Source: Flavobacteriaceae bacterium UBA4166
Lineage (GTDB): Bacteria; Bacteroidota; Bacteroidia; Flavobacteriales; Flavobacteriaceae
Assembly: GCA_002379985.1 (NCBI GenBank)
Contig: DFVG01000022.1
Location: 1 to 46,759 of the forward strand
Direction of reading: 5' to 3'
Length of the DNA stretch: 46,759 nt
This document shows positions 32,543 to 41,145 of the stretch, piece after piece. The position numbers were made by a program, and so were the translations under genes. The notes below the pieces were generated by a model, which saw nothing but the letters and a program-made list of their open reading frames with translations, did no database searches and was not told the origin of the DNA. How positions within the stretch are numbered: the first letter of the stretch is position 1; every line of letters starts with the position of its first letter.

Positions 32543-33778
32543 ATGAAGCGTCTTCTAATTATCGGTCATACGTTCCCGGAAGCGAATACTACAGCTGCCG
32601 GAGTGCGAATGATGCAGCTTGTACATCTTTTTCTGAAAGCCGAATATGAGATTGTATTTTGTTCAACCGCAGAAATGACCCCCTATTCCGAAACATTTGA
32701 TAAGGATGCTATTCGATGGGAAAGCATTCGATTGAACGATGCTTCTTTTGATCACTTTATACGTAACGAAAATCCTTCAGTAGTGCTTTTTGATCGTTTC
32801 ATTACCGAAGAACAATTTGGCTGGCGCGTGTCTGAAAACTGTCCGGAGGCATTAAAAATATTGGACACTGAAGACCTTCATTTTCTTCGAAAGGCACGAG
32901 AAGAAGCTGTAAAGAATCAAGGTGTTGCCGCAGAAGCCCATTTGTATACGGAGATCGCAAAGAGAGAGTTGGCGAGTATATTGCGTTGTGACCTGTCGTT
33001 AATTATTTCGGAATATGAATATGCCTTATTAACAGAAACCTTCCAAATTCCGAAAACACTGTTATACTATTTGCCGTTCCTGGCAACAGCCCCTTCCGAA
33101 GCAGAAAAAAATAGCCTGCCCGACTTCCAACATCGGCAACACTTTGTAACCATGGGTAACTTTCAACATGCGCCAAACGCCGATGCCGTACGCTATTTGA
33201 AAACCGAGATATGGCCTGCCATACGAAAACAGCTTCCTAATGCTAAACTTCATATCTACGGAGCCTACGCTTCAAAAAGTATCATGCAACTTCACAACGA
33301 GCAAAATGGATTTTTCATCCAAGGTTGGGCTCCCGATGCCGATGAGGTCTTGAAGAAGGCAAAAGTGTGTGTAGCGCCGCTGCGCTTTGGTGCCGGGTTA
33401 AAAGGGAAAATCTTGAAGGCATGGGCTGTGGGTACTCCGGTGATCACAACCGCTATCGGAATCGAAGGAATGGGGGAGGGCCTATATCCCAGCTTTGAAG
33501 TAGGTGACCCAGAAGCTTGGGGGAAAGAAGCAGCTCGCTTGTATAATGATGAAACGTATTGGCAGAAACGTCAAGGTATGGGGTTTTCCATTCTGGAACA
33601 GAAATTCGCTTCAGAGCGCTTTGAAACTCCTTTTATGACGACTTTAGAGGAGATGATAGTGCAATTACAAACGCATCGTAAGAACCATTTTATTACTCAA
33701 ATATTACAGCATCATACGGTTCAGACCTATAAATATTTAAGTAAATACATTGCTGAAAAAAACCAAAATGCCAACTAG
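32543..33778 (+). CDS. Family 4-like glycosyltransferase (GT-B)
   Basis: This 411-residue protein begins MKRLLIIGHTFPEANTTAAG, a typical GT4 donor-independent N-terminal Rossmann start. The C-terminal half contains VTMGNFQHAPNADAVRYL, LHIYGAY, FIQGWAPDADEVLKKAKVCV and LRFGAGLKGKILKAWAVGTPV, the nucleotide-sugar-binding region of GT-B retaining enzymes. No membrane segment is seen, so it acts in the cytosol, probably in surface glycan or glycolipid synthesis. It is a solitary glycosyltransferase between the kinase fusion and the SdiA-regulated-type gene. The substrate is unknown. Confidence 0.9.
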   Translation: MKRLLIIGHTFPEANTTAAGVRMMQLVHLFLKAEYEIVFCSTAEMTPYSETFDKDAIRWESIRLNDASFDHFIRNENPSVVLFDRFITEEQFGWRVSENCPEALKILDTEDLHFLRKAREEAVKNQGVAAEAHLYTEIAKRELASILRCDLSLIISEYEYALLTETFQIPKTLLYYLPFLATAPSEAEKNSLPDFQHRQHFVTMGNFQHAPNADAVRYLKTEIWPAIRKQLPNAKLHIYGAYASKSIMQLHNEQNGFFIQGWAPDADEVLKKAKVCVAPLRFGAGLKGKILKAWAVGTPVITTAIGIEGMGEGLYPSFEVGDPEAWGKEAARLYNDETYWQKRQGMGFSILEQKFASERFETPFMTTLEEMIVQLQTHRKNHFITQILQHHTVQTYKYLSKYIAEKNQNAN

Positions 33779-33879
33779 TTTCTAGGAATACAACTGAAAT
33801 GTTATTGTTTTGCTAAAGCTTTCGTACCCCTGCAGTTTTGTTTTTATATTGATAGTTAGACCAAAAAAATAACGGATAC

Positions 33880-34743
33880 ATGCGTTGGAACACCTTAGAA
33901 TGGGTCATTACGTCGGCCATTATTGCCTTTGCGATTATTTCTTTTTTTCTCTTTAGAAGTTCAGGCTTTAGTAGAATTATTGCAGATTCAGATGAATATG
34001 AAATTAGAGCGTCTTGGAACATGCCCGAATCCTTATATGAAATTTCAGGCTTGAGTTATCTTTCTGACGATCGCATTGCCTGTGTGCAGGACGAAGAAGG
34101 TATTATCTATATTTTCAATTTGAAGACTTCGGAAATAGAACGAGAAATTAAATTTTCTAATCCAGGGGATTTTGAAGGGATCGCGGTAGTGGATAATACG
34201 GCGTATGTAGTGCAAAGCGATGGAGATGTCTTTGAAGTATCTAATTATGCAACCGACCCCAGCACGCAGAAGTATGAAACGTTGGTGAAATCCAAAGAAA
34301 ACGTGGAAGGGTTGTGTTACGATAAAAAGAACAATCGCCTACTTCTGGCAGCGAAAGGAGCCAGAGATAAAGACGAAAACTTCAGACGTGTTTATGCCTT
34401 CGATCTCAAGACGAAAACCATACAAGAAAACCCTGCCTTTAAAATCGATTTTACCGATTCGATTTTTAAACGCTTAAGCGAAAATGTCTTTTATAGAAAT
34501 ATTGCGCCTTCCGCCATTGCCATTCATCCTAAAACCAATGACATCTACCTTGTCGAAGGAAAGTCTCCAAAACTTCTCGTGTTAGATCCCGAAGGAAACG
34601 CTAAAGCACTTTTTGTACTCGATAGCAAAACCTTTCCACAGCCCGAGGGAATTACCTTTGGTCCCGGCGGGAATATGTACATCTCCAACGAAGGAGCCGG
34701 TGGCCCTGCTAACATTCTTATGGTTTCCGTAAAGGTCGAATAA
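33880..34743 (+). CDS. SdiA-regulated-domain (YjiK-like) membrane-anchored propeller
   Basis: The 287-residue protein has one N-terminal transmembrane helix (WVITSAIIAFAIISFFLF, about residues 8-25), leaving a periplasmic beta-propeller. Repeated segments ISGLSYLSDDRIACVQDEEG, FEGIAVVDNTAYVVQSDG, VEGLCYDKKNNRLLLAAKG, IAIHPKTNDIYLVEG and PEGITFGPGGNMYISNEG are characteristic of the SdiA-regulated family, which shares its fold with phytase-like and NHL propellers. Enzymatic activity has not been shown for the family. It has no close operon partner: 101 bases separate it from the GT4 gene. Confidence 0.88.
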   Translation: MRWNTLEWVITSAIIAFAIISFFLFRSSGFSRIIADSDEYEIRASWNMPESLYEISGLSYLSDDRIACVQDEEGIIYIFNLKTSEIEREIKFSNPGDFEGIAVVDNTAYVVQSDGDVFEVSNYATDPSTQKYETLVKSKENVEGLCYDKKNNRLLLAAKGARDKDENFRRVYAFDLKTKTIQENPAFKIDFTDSIFKRLSENVFYRNIAPSAIAIHPKTNDIYLVEGKSPKLLVLDPEGNAKALFVLDSKTFPQPEGITFGPGGNMYISNEGAGGPANILMVSVKVE

Positions 34744-34824
34744 GGCGATTCGAAACTACATTTATTATATTTTTTCTATTTTTAAAACTTGATAGGTGCT
34801 TTGAGAGCAGCGTATACTTGACGA

Positions 34825-34842
34825 GCATCCTATAGGCATCCT
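34825..34842 (+). repeat. Direct repeat GCATCCT upstream of the AraC gene
   Basis: GCATCCT occurs at 34825-34831 and again at 34836-34842, a period of 11 bases (one helical turn), 20 bases before the AraC start codon. AraC-family proteins bind direct repeats, so this may be an autoregulatory site; only its position supports this. Confidence 0.35.
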
Positions 34843-34862
34843 GATAACTAACAAATTACCAA

Positions 34863-35876
34863 ATGAATACCTGTACGCTTAATCTCGATCATGTAGATGA
34901 TCTTATTCCTCAGTTAGCGAAACATTTTAATACCGATTATTATGAAAACTTTGGTGAGTTTTCATTGAAGATCCCGGAGCGTTTTGGTCAGGGTGCCATA
35001 TGGGGAATCAATTTTCCCAATGGAGTAGGACTCCACTTTCTCAAAGGAGAATTTTACGAAGATTTTAAGTTGTATTTCTCCAATGATAGCATTAGTTCCT
35101 TACGTTTTATTTATTGTGTAAAAGGATGTTTAGAACATGTTTTTGGGGATGATGATGAGGTAAAAGATGTGAAACGCTATCAGCATATCATTACCGCACC
35201 AAAATATAATGAAAGCGAGTCTTTTTGCTTCAAGGCACATACGGAAACATTGATCTGCTATTTAGAGATTGACCGAGAACGGTTTCAGCAGCAGCTTTCC
35301 TATGACCTTACGAAAATTGATGCTTCTTTCTATTCGCTCTTTGCCGATATCAATAACCTTACTCGAATCTGGCACAAAGGGTATTACAGTTTAGAAATAT
35401 CAGATATAATAAGTCAACTGGATACGTATGAGCAAAAAGGACTTATTCGTACCAATTTCTTAGGGGCAAAAGCACTAGAGATCATGTCGGCCATGCTCGC
35501 CTTATATCGCCAAGATGCTTCAGGAGTCAGTAAAAAACCAATTCTCAGGGAACACGATATGGAAGCCATTGTAAAGGCGGTGGCCCATATTGAAGAAAAT
35601 CTAAACTCCCTAGGAACCATCCCTGAGATCGCGGAAACTGTTGGGTTAGAACCCTACCGCTTGCAACAAGGGTTTAAGAAAGTATATCATGTAACGGTCA
35701 ATGACTTTATTAAAGACCACCGTTTGAAGCTGGCCTTGAAAATGCTCACTACAGAGAACAAGAATGTTTCTGAAGTGGTCTATGAGCTGGGCTTGTCCAG
35801 TAGAAGCTATTTTTCGAAGATTTTCAAAGAAAAATACGGCATTTCTCCCAAAGAGATATCCATGCGTGATAAGTGA
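34863..35876 (+). CDS. AraC-family transcriptional regulator
   Basis: The 337-residue protein has an N-terminal sensing part (about 1-225) with a beta-rich cupin-like first half (WGINFPNGVGLHFLKGEF ... FIYCVKGCLEHVFGDD). The C-terminal ~105 residues form the double helix-turn-helix: IPEIAETVGLEPYRLQQGFK is the first HTH and VSEVVYELGLSSRSYFSKIF the second, followed by the signature KYGISPKE. It therefore binds DNA as a classical AraC regulator. It is a lone gene with the M14 peptidase converging from the right one base after its stop. Target genes are unknown. Confidence 0.92.
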   Translation: MNTCTLNLDHVDDLIPQLAKHFNTDYYENFGEFSLKIPERFGQGAIWGINFPNGVGLHFLKGEFYEDFKLYFSNDSISSLRFIYCVKGCLEHVFGDDDEVKDVKRYQHIITAPKYNESESFCFKAHTETLICYLEIDRERFQQQLSYDLTKIDASFYSLFADINNLTRIWHKGYYSLEISDIISQLDTYEQKGLIRTNFLGAKALEIMSAMLALYRQDASGVSKKPILREHDMEAIVKAVAHIEENLNSLGTIPEIAETVGLEPYRLQQGFKKVYHVTVNDFIKDHRLKLALKMLTTENKNVSEVVYELGLSSRSYFSKIFKEKYGISPKEISMRDK

Positions 35877-35877
35877 T

Positions 35878-38361
35878 CTACAAGCGATATACGTTACTAT
35901 TCACAAAGAATAAACTGTTCACGAACAATAATTTTCCGTTTTCCCAAAAACTTCTGAAAAGCACATCGTCTACCATATAAACGATGCTGCCACCGCCCAT
36001 TCGTGCTTCTCCGAAGATCATCGAGTTTTTGAGTTTATTTTTCGCGCTATCTCCCGAAAATCCGGAATATGTTTCTACTTCATTGCCAATATACCCTACC
36101 GTATAGCCATTTTCCAAATAACGGTATGAAGAACTCCCTAGTTTTAAACTGAAATACGTGTCGTCATACCCAAAGGCCATAGGGTGAGAAGAGTCTAATT
36201 TGATCTTATAAATACTTCCGGTAATGAAATTGGTAAGTCGGGATTGTTCTCGTTGATCATAAGGGATAAGTGCTATTTCTTCGGAATTTTCTTCGGAAGA
36301 ATCCTCCTCTTTATTACGCTCTAGGTCAAAACCGCTTTGACCACTAAAGGCACTAACTGCATTGCCAATTGCAATGACTTTTCCGCCGCTACGAATCCAA
36401 TCTTTCAATCCATCCATAGCCTCTTCCGAAGCCATAGCGCCATACCATCCGCTGGGCATCACTAACACATCAAATTGCTGTAATGCTTTCGGATTAAAAT
36501 CATTGGTATTAATGGAAGTGACAGGATATTGTAATTGTTGTTCAAAAAAGTGCCAAATTGCCCCATAGCTTAAGGAGGAAGTGCCCTCACCTTGTAAGAC
36601 GGCAATCCTGTTCTTAGGAACCAACTTAATATCGGGCGAACCAAAATCGGTACCATTATCACTAAAACTACTGGCAATGGCGTGTAGTGTTCTTCCGTGT
36701 TTGTTGGCTGATTTAGCAACTAATTCTTGAAAATTATCAAGCTTTCGATTATCGCTTTTGGTGATCAGCAGACTTCCGCGAGCAAATTCTTTTCCGTTAA
36801 AGATGAGGTCTTTCTCTGAAAAACGAACTTTGATGTCTTGTTGTAACAGTTCACTAAGAAATTTTGCGTCGTACAAACTATTCCATGAAACAATGTAACC
36901 CGCCCCTTGCGGACCTACCTGATTGACCACAGGAACATTGCTGTTCGAGCCATTGGCAGCAATCAAGCGAGTGCTTGCCACCGCTTCCAAACCGTATGCT
37001 TGTGGTAAACTCCACGCCGTAATATCATAGGTAAGCGGATTGCTCAAAGCGGCATTGGGTTCAAATAATACCTTTACCATTTTACCTTTCGGTTGGTTGG
37101 TACTTATCACCAATGCTCCAGCACTTTGCATACTGCCCGTGTCGTTGGTTCCGTAGCGATAACCATTGACAGCTGTTTCTGAAGTAACCCCATAGGCGAT
37201 CTCATGGAGGTCGAGAAGCTGTGTAAGCGCCTTGATCTTGTCGGGATGTCCTTTGAGAACATACGACTTGTACTTGAGGTCATCGTTTTTAAAATAGGCT
37301 TTGAACGCGCGATTCAATCGGTCAATATTATTGTTGGCCACCTCCACGGTTGAAAGTCCGGTGGTGGTATGATGCGCCACCCGATCGACCAGTGTCAATT
37401 CGAAGCCTTCGTCGGTATTGATGCCAAGACCGGCACGTCCGTGCCCGGCTTGTTCGTAGGTCATTCCAATAGCTCCCATAAAGGTAGGGTAGGTGTCACC
37501 ATAACTTGGATAGAGTAGATCAAATCGCTCTCGCGTAAAGAACAACCAACCTTCCTGATCGAAGTACTTGGCGTGATTCTTCCCAATTTCTTCTTGAAAA
37601 TCTCGCTGGAAGTCGGTGATCACCTCATGGTATGGCTCGGCGGCCGGTGCGAAATAATACGGCTCGTTGATCCCTTGCTCGTGAAAATCGACATGTACAT
37701 GCGGCATCCACTTATTGTAGACTTTTAGACGTTGTTGGCTCTCCACTTGAGAGGCCCAGGCCCAGTCTCTGTTGAGGTCGAATAAATAATGATTTGGGCG
37801 TCCTCCCGGCCAAGGCTCATTGTGTTCGGTGGCAACTTGCTTCGGGTTGTAAGGGGTGGCTTTTACTTGATTGTACCAATTGGCGTATCGATCACGCCCG
37901 TCGGGGTTCACGCATGGGTCAATGATGACAATGGTATTTTGCAACCAATCTTGCTTCTCTGTGATCAGTTTGTAGAGGGTGCTCATGGCAGCTTCCGTAC
38001 TGGAAGCCTCATTCCCATGAACGTTATAGCTTAACCATATGACTGCTTTGTCTGAAGTACCGTTTCCCGGCCGAATGCCTGCATTTTGTAAATGATTCTT
38101 CCGAAGCGTTTCTAAGGAGTTCATGTTACTTGGACTCGTTACAATGGCGTAGGTGAGCAGCCTACGTTCGTACGTTTTTCCGTAGGAATTATAAGTAACC
38201 CATTCACTTTCTGACGCCACGTGTTCAAAATAATCGACCACATCTGCATGACGTGAAAACTGAGTGCCGATTTCATACCCAAGGAATTCGGCAGGGCTTT
38301 TTAACTGAGCTACACTTTTTACACTGATCAAGAGGAAAAACAAGGAGAGATATCGTAACAT
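35878..38361 (-). CDS. Exported M14 zinc carboxypeptidase
   Basis: The 827-residue protein has a signal peptide (MLRYLSLFFLLISVKSVAQ) and a peptidase M14 domain (about 30-340). Zinc ligands are His and Glu of NVHGNEASS and His of HVDFHEQG; the substrate-binding Arg is in VNPDGRDRY. The general-base Glu is probably in GMTYEQAGHGRAG. A long C-terminal region (about 350-827) includes a class I glutamine amidotransferase-like Rossmann segment (VLVMPSGWYG ... WIRSGGKVIAIGNAVSAF), a common attachment to Bacteroidota M14 enzymes. It is likely a periplasmic peptide-scavenging enzyme. A near-consensus -7 element (TATCTTTA, 38386-38393 on the minus strand) precedes it. Confidence 0.93.
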   Translation of the reverse strand: MLRYLSLFFLLISVKSVAQLKSPAEFLGYEIGTQFSRHADVVDYFEHVASESEWVTYNSYGKTYERRLLTYAIVTSPSNMNSLETLRKNHLQNAGIRPGNGTSDKAVIWLSYNVHGNEASSTEAAMSTLYKLITEKQDWLQNTIVIIDPCVNPDGRDRYANWYNQVKATPYNPKQVATEHNEPWPGGRPNHYLFDLNRDWAWASQVESQQRLKVYNKWMPHVHVDFHEQGINEPYYFAPAAEPYHEVITDFQRDFQEEIGKNHAKYFDQEGWLFFTRERFDLLYPSYGDTYPTFMGAIGMTYEQAGHGRAGLGINTDEGFELTLVDRVAHHTTTGLSTVEVANNNIDRLNRAFKAYFKNDDLKYKSYVLKGHPDKIKALTQLLDLHEIAYGVTSETAVNGYRYGTNDTGSMQSAGALVISTNQPKGKMVKVLFEPNAALSNPLTYDITAWSLPQAYGLEAVASTRLIAANGSNSNVPVVNQVGPQGAGYIVSWNSLYDAKFLSELLQQDIKVRFSEKDLIFNGKEFARGSLLITKSDNRKLDNFQELVAKSANKHGRTLHAIASSFSDNGTDFGSPDIKLVPKNRIAVLQGEGTSSLSYGAIWHFFEQQLQYPVTSINTNDFNPKALQQFDVLVMPSGWYGAMASEEAMDGLKDWIRSGGKVIAIGNAVSAFSGQSGFDLERNKEEDSSEENSEEIALIPYDQREQSRLTNFITGSIYKIKLDSSHPMAFGYDDTYFSLKLGSSSYRYLENGYTVGYIGNEVETYSGFSGDSAKNKLKNSMIFGEARMGGGSIVYMVDDVLFRSFWENGKLLFVNSLFFVNSNVYRL

Positions 38362-38475
38362 GAATGCCTATTTAGTTTAAAAGTTTAAAGATACATTTTC
38401 TCATGGAAATGTGTTGGCTTAATCACACCTTACAGGTATTAACGTTATTTTAGGGGGAGTACGCCGAAAAGTAAC

Positions 38476-38483
38476 TATTTTTG
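38476..38483 (+). promoter_or_regulatory. -7 promoter element of bshC
   Basis: TATTTTTG is an exact TAnnTTTG match and ends 13 bases before the first ATG (38497). A palindromic TTAACGTTA lies at 38439-38447. Confidence 0.55.
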
Positions 38484-38496
38484 ATGCTGCTATCCA

Positions 38497-40101
38497 ATGT
38501 ATTCTATGATTAAGACTACGATTCCGTATGCCGAAACAGGGTATTTTTCAGCCCTTATATGTGATTATCTTCAAAGGAAAGAAACGCTCGAAGCGTTTTA
38601 TCATCGGTATCCGTCTTTGGAAAATGCTTCCGAACAATTCAAAGAAAAAACAAAAAAGTATTCAAGTACCACACGTGAGCAATTGGTTGCCTCCTTGCAG
38701 AAACAATATGTTGGACTTCCCACTTCCGAAGCCACCAAAAAGAACATTTCTGCTTTAGCAGAATCAAACACCTTCACGGTCACCACGGGTCATCAACTTA
38801 ATTTGTTTACCGGGCCCTTGTATTTTTTATACAAGATATTCTCGGCCATCAATCTAGCGGAATCGTTACGACAAAAATATCCTGAGTATGCGTTTGTGCC
38901 CGTGTACTGGATGGCTACTGAGGATCACGATTTTGAAGAGATCAATTATTTTAACACCCACGGAAAAAAAATGCAATGGAATCGTAATGCTTCGGGTCCG
39001 GTGGGTCGCTTGTCCACAGAAGGTCTTGAAGAGGTTGCCGAGCTCTTTCAAAAAGAAATTGGCAGTAGTAAAAACGCACAACAACTCACTACTTTATTTA
39101 AAAAAGCCTACTTAGACCACGAAACGTTGGTAGATGCCACAAGACATATTGCCAATGAATTGTTCAAGGATTACGGATTGGTGATTCTTGACGGAGATTC
39201 AGCCGACTTAAAAACAGTCTTCGCTCCCTATATGGAAGAAGAGCTTTTACAGCAAACCGCCTTTTCAAAAGTTACTGAAACCACCGAAAAGCTTACCTCC
39301 TTGGGATATCAAGAGCAGGTACATCCACGCGAGATCAATTTGTTCTACATCAAAGACGGATTGCGAGAGCGCATCGTACAACGCGAAGACACTTATTTTG
39401 TGCTAGAAACCGAAATACAGTTCTCTCGAGAAGAGTTGAAAGAAGAACTTAAAAAACATCCGGAACGATTCTCCCCCAATGCATTACTACGACCGTTGTA
39501 TCAAGAAGTGGTGTTACCTAATCTGTGCTACATTGGCGGAGGTGGAGAGTTGGCCTACTGGCTGCAGTTAAAAGATTATTTTAATGCCGTAGCGGTTCCG
39601 TTTCCTATGTTGTTGCTTCGGAATTCGGTCTTGCTTTCTTCGGAAAAGATCGAGGCAAAGTTACAGCGATTAAATGTTTCTACAGAAGCGCTATTCCTTC
39701 CGCAGCACGAATTAAAAACGAAACATACGAAACAGATTTCAGAAATAGACATCGACTTTACCCCACAACGGAAGCATTTACAAGAACAGTTTGAGGCACT
39801 CTATCGACTTGCAGAACAAACCGATGCTTCGTTTTTGGGGGCGGTAGGAGCACAGGAAAAAAAGCAGCTCAACGGACTCGATCATTTGGAAAAACGCCTT
39901 TTAAGAGCACAAAAAAGAAAATTGTCTGAGGAGCTCGAACGGTTAACCTTGCTTCAGGATACGTTATTTCCTAATGGAAGCCTGCAAGAACGCTCTCAAA
40001 ACTTTTCAGAATTGTACATCGAATACGGTACGCGTTTACTAGATGTTTTGAAACAAGAGTTAGATCCATTGGTCGATGAATTTACGGTACTTACGCTTTA
40101 G
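38497..40101 (+). CDS. bshC: Bacillithiol biosynthesis cysteine-adding enzyme BshC
   Basis: BshC (534 residues) adds cysteine to glucosaminyl-malate in the last step of bacillithiol synthesis, the low-molecular-weight thiol that replaces glutathione in many Bacteroidota. Recognisable segments are FTVTTGHQLNLFTGPLYFLY, FVPVYWMATEDHDFEEINYF, LCYIGGGGELAYWLQLKDYF and PFPMLLLRNSVLL, covering the Rossmann core. A long coiled coil precedes the C-terminus. The partner genes bshA and bshB are not in the window. A second in-frame ATG (38506) is also possible as start. The stop codon overlaps that of the convergent ATP-grasp gene by four bases. Confidence 0.95.
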   Translation: MYSMIKTTIPYAETGYFSALICDYLQRKETLEAFYHRYPSLENASEQFKEKTKKYSSTTREQLVASLQKQYVGLPTSEATKKNISALAESNTFTVTTGHQLNLFTGPLYFLYKIFSAINLAESLRQKYPEYAFVPVYWMATEDHDFEEINYFNTHGKKMQWNRNASGPVGRLSTEGLEEVAELFQKEIGSSKNAQQLTTLFKKAYLDHETLVDATRHIANELFKDYGLVILDGDSADLKTVFAPYMEEELLQQTAFSKVTETTEKLTSLGYQEQVHPREINLFYIKDGLRERIVQREDTYFVLETEIQFSREELKEELKKHPERFSPNALLRPLYQEVVLPNLCYIGGGGELAYWLQLKDYFNAVAVPFPMLLLRNSVLLSSEKIEAKLQRLNVSTEALFLPQHELKTKHTKQISEIDIDFTPQRKHLQEQFEALYRLAEQTDASFLGAVGAQEKKQLNGLDHLEKRLLRAQKRKLSEELERLTLLQDTLFPNGSLQERSQNFSELYIEYGTRLLDVLKQELDPLVDEFTVLTL

Positions 40102-40106
40102 AGCGT
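40093..40106. other. Hairpin whose loop is the overlapping stop codons
   Basis: ACGCT (40093-40097) and AGCGT (40102-40106) form a perfect 5-bp stem. The loop TTAG contains the TAG stop of bshC on the plus strand and the TAA stop of the ATP-grasp gene on the minus strand. There is no T run on either side, so it is not a standard terminator. Confidence 0.45.
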
Positions 40107-41138
40107 TGCCAAACGACTGTTGAACAAATAGTTCTGGTAGGTCTCGTTATAATACACCTTTTTTTCAAGCGATTTGATCACTTCCGTGGCAAAATCAACT
40201 TTATACATTTGTCCCATCACATTAAGTCCGCCGGGACTAAATACATTGATCTCCATCAGCTTATTTCCAACAATATCAATGCCCACTAAGAACATTCCGT
40301 CTTGTACCAATTTGGGACGAACGATCTCAGCCAATTCCATGATTTGATCGGTCATCTTCACTTTTTCCGGTTTTCCTCCGGCATGAATATTACTACGAAT
40401 ATCAGATGAGGCATTTACGCGTTGCATAATGGCGTATTTCCCATTGGCTTGCAAGGGTTCACCATTCATTAGGAACAATCGAATGTCTCCTTGTTTCGCG
40501 TCCGGCAGGTATTCTTGCGCAATAATGAAACCGTCTCTCGCGATGGCATCAATCGTTTGGTTGAGGTTTTGTTCATTTTTTTCGTTCATCAAAAACACAT
40601 TCTTACCTCCCGAGCCTTGCAATGGCTTCAAGATCATTTTTTGCTTTTGTGATTTAAAAAATTCTTTGATCTCAACCGGGTCGCGAGTAATAATGGTTTT
40701 AGGTCGAAGTACTTCCGGAAAGTGTTGAAAATACATTTTGTTTACAGCTTCGGCCAAACTCTTGGGATGGTTTACTACCAAAACACGGTCGTTTCTGGCA
40801 ATCCCTCCAAAGATAAAAGCGGCATTCTGTGCCCATTCGCGTTCGTTGATTTCGTCGGAAGGGTCATTTCTTAGAAATAGTACGTCTAACTCTTCCGAAG
40901 TGATTCGCGTAAAGGGTTCTTTCTGAACCGCCTGAAAATAGGTCTTTTGGGTTTTAAAGTTTTTTCCACTTACGGTTTTACAGCGAGCTGTCATATGTCC
41001 TTCCGAAGAATATGCGAGTTCTCCCACTCCAATAAAATATACCTCATGGTCTCTTCTGTAGGCAGCAAAACCTAGTGCCGGCGTCGTGAAATTGGGCTTT
41101 TCGGTAGCATGGTCGTTGATGATAAAAGCAATTTTCAT
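40098..41138 (-). CDS. Glutathione synthetase-like ATP-grasp ligase
   Basis: This 346-residue enzyme has the GshB fold: an N-terminal substrate domain (MKIAFIINDHATEKPNFTTPALGFAA), then the ATP-grasp core with the Gly-rich loop ILKPLQGSGGKNVFLM, the EYLPDAKQGDIRLFLMNGEP segment and metal-binding GIDIVGNKLMEINVFSPGG. GshB residues such as GGxGxPRP are replaced by AGGKPEKVK, and the C-terminal SPTCIREIE of GshB is replaced by SPGGLNVMGQ, so the acceptor substrate probably differs from gamma-glutamylcysteine. It should form an amide or peptide bond using ATP. It is the second gene of an operon with the QEGLA peptidase (7-base gap). True glutathione synthesis is unlikely given bshC next door. Confidence 0.88.
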   Translation of the reverse strand: MKIAFIINDHATEKPNFTTPALGFAAYRRDHEVYFIGVGELAYSSEGHMTARCKTVSGKNFKTQKTYFQAVQKEPFTRITSEELDVLFLRNDPSDEINEREWAQNAAFIFGGIARNDRVLVVNHPKSLAEAVNKMYFQHFPEVLRPKTIITRDPVEIKEFFKSQKQKMILKPLQGSGGKNVFLMNEKNEQNLNQTIDAIARDGFIIAQEYLPDAKQGDIRLFLMNGEPLQANGKYAIMQRVNASSDIRSNIHAGGKPEKVKMTDQIMELAEIVRPKLVQDGMFLVGIDIVGNKLMEINVFSPGGLNVMGQMYKVDFATEVIKSLEKKVYYNETYQNYLFNSRLATL

Positions 41139-41145
41139 AGGTTGT

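Noticed and set aside
10670..38447. TTAACGTTA in three intergenic regions (10670-10678, 26117-26125, 38439-38447)
   Set aside because: The copies lie at different distances and in different positions relative to genes (one is downstream of a stop), so a shared regulatory role is not supported; short AT-rich palindromes recur by chance.
40098..41138. Annotation as housekeeping glutathione synthetase gshB
   Set aside because: Acceptor-side residues differ from GshB, no gshA is nearby, and the adjacent bshC indicates that bacillithiol is the cell's thiol.
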